From assembly GCF_001640805.2 (NCBI RefSeq), contig NC_066848.1:8633526-8697525 (forward strand): a stretch of DNA of 64,000 bases, read 5' to 3'. The position numbers and the translations under genes are program-made. The notes under the pieces were generated by a model. That model searched no databases. It was given only the letters and a program-made list of their open reading frames with translations, and was not told the DNA's origin. Position 1 is the stretch's first letter; the number at the start of each line of letters is the position of its first letter. This DNA is from Lates calcarifer. Lineage: Eukaryota > Chordata > Actinopteri > Centropomidae. Shown here piece by piece: positions 57,664 to 64,000 of the stretch.

Positions 57664-58400
57664 ATTAAAGCGAGAGGCTGGTGTTAAGTAATTTGGTGGA
57701 TTTAGAAGACAACTACCGACGCGGAAATTCTCCTTGTGCGAGTATTAACAGGCCATCTTGTTGTGCCACACCAGCACTTCCAGCTAGCCAAGATTACATG
57801 CTCGCCTAAGATGGCTGCCGCTAGCTAACGTTAGCCTAGTTAGCTTCCGCCCTTCAAAATACACTGAATTTGAGCTACCCCCGAAGCCATCTCGGAGTGA
57901 CCGAAAATTACACACTGCTAAGCCATATATGCACATGGCAGAGTTATATAGACAATATTAAACCCCGTTCAACGTGTAGTATTACCAAAGACGAAGTTCA
58001 AGGCTAATGGTAAGTAAGTTAGCAGGCTAAGAGCCACACCGTAATTCCAACCAGGAGTGGGCTAGCTGAAACAAAGATGGCTAACCGTGAGGGCGATGAA
58101 TGCTGCGCCGAAAAGCCCGGGAAAGGGTGCCTTTTACTTACATAGGAATCTAAATATGACAAATCCCACGACAGGTGCAGGTTGAATCACAGTAACCGAA
58201 GAGAAAGCTACCAGACAAGCAAGTTACTTGCAGATGGAGAGGGCGCGATGAATCTTGGCTACAGTCCGGGCTAAAGCTCCGCTTCACTGCGGCAGCACCG
58301 ACAGACCGCACACACGACTGCAATGGCGGCCTTGCTGAGGTTAGCAGCTATCCAGCCGAGACAATATTAGCGTGCTGGCTACGTAGCCATGATGCCAAGC
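57664..58400 (-). promoter_or_regulatory. Zinc-finger gene promoter with alternative 5' exons
   Basis: Two minus-strand donors of consensus GTAAGT are present: AAT|GTAAGTATT (exon end 57664) and CTAT|GTAAGTAAAA (exon end 58142). This suggests two alternative non-coding first exons. Several YY1-type ATGGC/GCCAT words surround them: GGCCATCTTG (57751-57760), AAGATGGCTGCC (57808-57819), AAGATGGCTAAC (58074-58085) and AATGGCGGCC (58322-58331). The palindrome GCTAACGTTAGC lies at 57834-57845. CpG and GC content are above the surroundings. No TATA box was found. Confidence 0.5.
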
Positions 58401-61141
58401 TAACGAGCCAGCTAATCCAGTCTGCTAGCACGGCTATAGCCTGATGTCTAGTTTGCTACCAGCCTGTAGATTGTAAAACACTGGAGCGGAAGCCTTTCTA
58501 TAAACCGCCCATCAGACCATGTTAAGATTGGTTTCGTCTGCAGCGACAAACGGGACGTAGCTTCTCCAGGAGAAGCGGATGGGTTGATTCTACAAAAATA
58601 ACCTGGATGAGATTCAGAGCTGAAATAGTTTCTTATGTCAGTAACGTTATGTCGCTATGCCTGTCTGTCTTTCCCAACAGGACATAATGTTACAACCAGT
58701 GAGAGTCAAGGCCTGTATTTTTCCATTACAAAGTTCGCTACTATCACAACTGGAGACGCAAAATACACAATCCATACGCAGACTACCATAACAAATACCT
58801 ACTACGCTTATACTCAGTTAAACAGAGAGTCCCCTCTCTTCGGCATTGCTGTTCATGATAGAGTAAACTGAATTTAAACGGTGAAATAATCACCAGGAAT
58901 AAAGATCACGCCGGTTCTAAATGTAAAAATCATTGCATGCACACACCCACCTTTCAGTCTTTTTAGTTTCTGAGAGCTGAAGAGAAGAAAAAAAGAGAAT
59001 CGTAAATATGCTTCAAACTCTGGGCTGAGAAGGGCTTTGCAAGCTGTTGTGTGCCTCGTCAAACTGCTATGTGTGTCTTCCTCTCTCTCTGCCTGTGTGT
59101 GTAGCTGGCGCCACAGCTCATCTGGCGCCAACGTTGGACTACCGACGCACTTTAGCGAAAGAAATTTTTGTCATTTCAATACAGCAAGGAAACCACTACC
59201 GCCCCCTGCAGCCTCGGAATCGTTCGTACAGGAGACCATAAATAAACACTTGACACTTAACTTCACAGCCTTAACATGTAGTATTTAGCCAGTATTTAAC
59301 CAGAACTGAGGGCGCTACACTACGAAGTATTTTAGTAAATGTTTTTAGTTACTTTCCACCACTGGACTTCACTGCATTCGCTGAATTCTGACAGATTTAT
59401 TTAGTAAGTATTCAAATTTTTGCAGATTTTTCCACACAAAACATGATCAACACATAATACAGTATAACATGTAGTGTTATCACACCAATGTCTCAACAGT
59501 AATAATAATAATCAAATAATATACAGTTTGTACACAATATAACTGTGAAGCAAGTCATTTATTGTGATGAATATTTTACTCTAAGTGTATTTTACAGAGA
59601 ATACCTCTGTGATTTTGCATAAAATTTTAATGCTTTATACTGTGCTAAAATGACTTTTACATTTGTGAAGTTTTTGAGTATGTCTTCTCCCACTGTCATA
59701 ATTGCTGACCATTTACTAAAACATAATTTTTTTATTTGTGTGTTCCCTTAGCTGACTTGTTGAGGTGTTTGCTTCAGACAAATTAAGGCAGTTTATCACA
59801 GTGCATATGAAAATTGGCACAGTGATAGGTTCTTACAGGCCTAATTGACAAATGTGCCCTAACATTACTGTGATCTGGGGAAAAAACCAAATGTAGAAAC
59901 TACAGCAGCCAGCTCAAATCTGTGTAAAAATGCTGAGATATAGTGTTATGAGGCAGTATACAACAGGGGACTAAATAAACTTTTAGTAACAGAGCATGGA
60001 AGAAATTCAATAAAGAAATTCAATATGTGCTTGAAGATGGACATGGACGACCACAGTGCCAAAAGTACAGACTGACTTGAGATTTATGTGTCCATCCATC
60101 CATTAGCCATATTGTTTATTGTCTGAGGGTCGTATGGGAGCTGGAACTGAGATGTATATGTGCGTCAGTATTTCTAGAAAGCACGAATCTGAAGGTGTGG
60201 AAAATATGGACACATCTGCACAAAATTGCAAAGACTAGGAAAGTCAAACATGACAGGTTACAAATATTGATTTTACATATCAAAGTGATTTTGACAACTG
60301 TGCCAGGAAACATGTCACTTAAATAAGGCATAAAAAATTACAGAAAAATACAAATGAACTGTCCTAGTAAGGTGCTGAGCCAGTGCAAACTGCTGGAACA
60401 GGTCCAGTGCACATTGGGTTCTCCACGTCTCTGAAATTGTACTGAAGGGAAAAACAATTTTATTGTATTATCCTATCTATATATGTTCCACACTTCCTTT
60501 GTATACAGTATACTATATTTTAGGAATAGAGGGTAATCAGAGGGTTATATACTTTGTGTAGTAATTAATTAATCCCACAAGATGATGCTGTTTGCCAGTG
60601 TTAGTGAATACAATACTGTCCATGCTATCCATTTGCTTAAATGAACAATAAATAATAAATGTTTTCATAAATAACTTTAATAATTTGCTCTTGTCTGTAA
60701 TAAAGTCTGTCTTAAACAAGTGTGTCGTATATCAAGAAAGGCTCAGTTTTTAGTTGGGTAGTTTCAGCTTTTCCACTCCTTCCTCTCCTCTCCTTAGTCT
60801 CAGTCCTCTTTGTTTCAGTCAGTACATTTGTAGTAACACCCATTCCCTGACTATTAAACACCCAACCTGGAATACTGGTTTTACGACGAGAGTAGACCAC
60901 ATAGCTAACATTCTGTCACACACAGTGTTAGTCACACAGTTTCACTGAAGCTGTTAACTTCAGGAGCTCATTTTCTCAGTTTTCCCATTCACTTTTTGTC
61001 AAGTCTTTTCTGTAGCTGTTGATTTCAACACATTTTATTAAGAGTTTGACACATTGCTGCTGAGCTAGATCACCTGTGGATTTCAATTTTGTCGTCATAT
61101 CAGCTGGACATCTTTTTTTAACTCCTGGTTAAAAAAAAAAA
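58401..61141. other. Spacer between the zinc-finger promoter and the TRIM gene
   Basis: About 2.7 kb with no gene I can support. It is AT-rich from 59300 on. It has a minus-strand CTCF-like motif (59196-59213) and a possible minus-strand terminal exon (60364-60441) with weak support. The TRIM promoter must lie in its right part, but no distinctive motif was found there. Confidence 0.5.
59196..59213 (-). promoter_or_regulatory. Candidate CTCF site (reverse)
   Basis: The minus strand reads GCTGCAGGGGGCGGTAG, matching the core YAGRKGGCRS exactly and less well upstream of it. It points towards the plus-strand site at 50607-50620, so the two form a convergent pair around the zinc-finger gene. Occupancy is unknown. 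Confidence 0.35.
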
Positions 61142-64000
61142 ATGTCTCACCCGAGCACGCTGGATTTAGACAGATACAGCACCCTGGACAAATCTCGTCG
61201 CTCTACCAGTCGAAGTCAGCTTAGGGTTAAGGATAAGTATGGGGATGTCCTGTGTGACTTCTGCACATCAAGGAAGCAGAAGGCTGAGAAATCCTGTTTG
61301 GTGTGCCTGGCAAACTACTGCGAGACTCACCTCCAGTCTCACTATAGCTATCCGGCCCTGATGAAGCATAAGCTGGTCAAAGCTACGGGTCAGATGAGAG
61401 AGAAGATGTGTGCACAGCATGACAAGCTACTGGAGGCTTTTTGTCGCACTGATGAGACATCAGTTTGTGTTCTGTGCATGATGGATGAACACAAACACCA
61501 CGACACCGTCCCAGCCGGAACTGAGAGAACTGAGAAACAGGTAAGTGGTGAAAATAACAGCAAATAATTCACCTGCAGCGTCATCATCCACTTACAATGT
61601 GCAACTTCAATGTCATACCCTCTACAGAAACAGCTTGGTACAACGCTGCACAAATCTCAACAGAGGATTGACCAGAGAATTAAAAAGTGGCAGGATCTCC
61701 GGCAAGCTGTGGAATCAGTTAAAGTAAGTTAAATAAAAAGCATCACTTCAGTCACACTACTGTAAACACAACCACTGCTAAAAACAAGTCATTCTGGTTT
61801 GAAAAATAACAGCTTCCCATTCATATTTTAACAAACTCTGTCCCATCAGCACTCTGCTCAAACGGTCCTGGAGGAGAACGAGCGGATCTTCACTGAGCTT
61901 TTACTCTCCATAGAGAGGAAGTACAATGAAGTCAAGGAGATGATCCGCTCCCATGAGAGGACCACTGTGACACGGGCCGAGATACTGCTCGACCGCTTGG
62001 AGGAGGAGATCACCCTGCTGAGGAAAAGACACAACGACCTGGAGAAGCTCTCACACACTGATGATCACATACACTTTCTACAGGTGAGGATGATCTGTGC
62101 TGAGGAACCTGAACAAGACAGTGGGTGGTCAAAAAGAGGGAGGTCTTCTGAGAAAACTAGACGCCATGTTTAGGCTATTTGCTAAATATGTCTCATCTCT
62201 CATCATGTATCTCCCACCTTCTTCTTTTTTTTTTTACTAGAGTTGGCAGTCTCTGTCAGGACCCTCAGGATATGAGGACCTCAACAACATCAGTGTCGCT
62301 CCCTACTACTCTTTTGATGCGACCAAGAAAGCCATTGCTGCATTGAAATTACAAGTAGAAGAAGTCAGCAAGACTGAAATGAGCAAAATTTCAGGAGCAG
62401 GTGGATAAAACTGATCTTTCCTCCTTCATTTCATGTAGCATTGATATCTCTATGCTGGAGGGGATGTTGTTTAGTCTGACCTTTGTTTCCTGAAGCGTAT
62501 CATGTGTTTTTCATCTGTCTCCTCATAGTGAAAGAAGTCTACATCACACAAGAAGGCGAGACAAAGACAAGAAGAGAATCAAGTTTGAGGGAAGAACCAA
62601 AGACAAGAGAGGAACCAAGAACAAGAGAGGATTTTTTGAAATGTGAGTTACTTGGTAACTTTTTACAGAGAAGCCTGCTTTTACCTGGTTGCTAAACTTT
62701 TAGCACCAACTTGGTATGGCTACTCAGTCCAGTGATCATATCTCACCTCACTCATATTCCAGTATGTGGATTTTGTACTATCCAGGCTTGAAAAGTGCCA
62801 GTCATGGTTTTGTGTGAAAGTAAAGTCTGCATCCCTAACAAGGGGATGACAACGCCATGTGGTGAAGCAACTGAAACTAGTCTTATGGAAGGCACGCTAC
62901 TTGCAGAACAGGTTTGGTGAAATGTAAGACAACAAACTTACAGTTCAGTATTACTTAAACAAACACAGGTGTTCCTGCTTTTCCACCTGTGTGGGAGTTA
63001 CAAGCCAAAGGTTTTACTGAGTTACCTTTGTTATTCCTGAACATGAATGAGGCAAAAAGAAGGCACAGCAGGGCTCATAGAAGCATCTAATCTCAAATAG
63101 ACAAAACATATGACAGCATTAAACTGGAAAACAGGGACTAAACAACACAAAGAGGCTCAATAACTATCTTGTCCCACATTGTTTAGACGCCTCCCAGTTG
63201 ATTCTGGATGTCAACAGTGTCCACCCCAACCTTCACCTCTCTGAAGGTAACCGAACAGCTACGATGAAGAGTGAGCCTAAGAACTACCCTGACCACCCTG
63301 ACCGATTTGACCACTGGCAGCAGGTGAGAATTTACTGCCCACCACAATGTCATTTTGTGCCTGGAAAAAAAGAAGAGTGGAGGTTAATCTGTTGTGAATG
63401 GTATAGAGCCAAATGATCATGTTATCCAGAAGGGAGATGCTCTCTTAATTGCTCTCCTGAGGCAGTTCAAGTTTAAGTTCATTTTTTCACTTTGCCTGAT
63501 ATACCGTATTTTCCTTCGCTCCCTTTGTTTGTATTGATTGAAAATTGCTATCAATATTAGGGTTTTTGTATTAGTTTTTGAAGTTATCCTTACAAAAAAT
63601 ATGTAAAGTCTGTAAATCTAACTAGCTGTTATAAACTGAGCATAAAGCAACACTTTGTCCTTCAGTATCTCATTTAATCTATTCTCCTGCAGGTGCTGTG
63701 CAAGGAGAGCGTGAGTGGGAGTCGTTGTTACTGGGAGGTGGACTGGAGGGGCACAGAGATAGACGTGGCTGTCACCTACAGGGGAATCCGCCGTAAAGGA
63801 AACGGGAATGAATGCAGCCTGGGCTGGAACGACAAGTCCTGGAGTCTGTACTGCTCTGACTCCAAATTTTCCATTGTGCACAATAACAAGAGTAAAGACA
63901 TTCCAGCTCCTGTGACATCCCGTATTGGTGTCTACCTGGATCATGCAGCAGGCACACTTGCATTTTACAGTGTCTCTGATGGCATGCAGCTTCTGCACAG
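61142..64000 (+). CDS. TRIM16-like protein: two B-boxes, coiled coil, PRY-SPRY (3' end cut off)
   Basis: Seven exons join in frame: 61142-61540, 61628-61723, 61850-62083, 62241-62400, 62529-62642, 63187-63323 and 63693 to the window edge, giving at least 483 codons. Residues 38-63 form a B-box 1 (C38, C41, C52, C55, C60, H63) and residues 90-120 a B-box 2 (C90, H93, C101, C109, C112, H117, H120). A coiled coil of about 134-243 follows. Residues 336-380 form the PRY part (LILDVNSVHPNLHLSEGN, YPDHPDRFDHW) and the last exon the SPRY part (VLCKESVSGSRCYWEV, CSLGWNDKSWSLYCSD). There is no RING finger: the protein starts 37 residues before B-box 1, as in TRIM16. Such proteins are expanded in fishes and often act in immunity or as scaffolds. 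Exon 5 (62529-62642) encodes a short K/R/E/T-rich repeat linker. The start ATG has A at -3, after an A-run. Confidence 0.9.

Noticed and set aside
1..64000. CRISPR arrays, bacterial operons, prophage or integrated viral genes
   Set aside because: No regularly spaced repeats and no operon-like gene packing were seen. No capsid, integrase or envelope-like frame was recognised. The DNA is ordinary vertebrate sequence.

Overview
The window is a stretch of vertebrate nuclear genome, almost certainly from a ray-finned fish and probably a spiny-rayed (percomorph) one. Genes are split into short exons by GT-AG introns, there is no operon structure, intergenic DNA is AT-rich with CA/GT microsatellites, and several dispersed repeats are of kinds I associate with percomorph genomes. 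The long reading frames are exons of recognisable vertebrate genes; most other ORFs are chance.

Layout, left to right. 290-2320 (+): the last six coding exons of NFU1, the mitochondrial Fe-S cluster carrier; its first exon(s) lie off the left edge. 3490-17449 (+): complete CCAR1, with a non-coding first exon, an NRF1-type promoter motif and 25 coding exons that join in frame to 1253 codons plus stop. Its introns carry a box C/D snoRNA matching SNORD98 (11096-11170), a probable GC-AG intron (12611-13812) and two strong hairpins. 17450-28600: about 11 kb of gene-free DNA with a CTCF-like site, a (TG)24 microsatellite and dispersed repeats. 28922-48734 (+): complete STOX1 (four coding exons, 1112 codons) with a 15.3 kb first intron holding repeat copies, a hAT-like element end, a decayed LINE reverse-transcriptase remnant and a G-quadruplex-prone run. 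49530-52149 (+): a possible spliced non-coding transcript. 52600-58300 (-): a C2H2 zinc-finger gene with an intronless CDS, a long 3'UTR and alternative 5' non-coding exons in a promoter rich in YY1-like motifs. 61142-64000 (+): a TRIM16-like gene without a RING (two B-boxes, coiled coil, PRY-SPRY), cut by the right edge.

The genes do not form a pathway. NFU1 serves mitochondrial Fe-S assembly, CCAR1 and STOX1 act in nuclear transcription and cell-cycle control, the zinc-finger protein is a presumed DNA-binding regulator, and the TRIM protein is probably a cytoplasmic scaffold or innate-immune factor. CCAR1-STOX1 adjacency matches human 10q21-22; NFU1 is on human chromosome 2p13, so the left junction differs from human.

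I found no convincing wholly new system. The points most worth follow-up are the SNORD98 copy with its 18S rRNA guide, the GC-AG intron and the in-frame cassette exon in CCAR1, a dispersed repeat present four times of which one copy carries a perfect 16-bp inverted repeat, the internal finger duplication of the zinc-finger protein, and the unexplained transcript-like unit after STOX1. Exon boundaries were set by hand from splice signals, frame continuity and remembered human protein sequence; no alignment was run.
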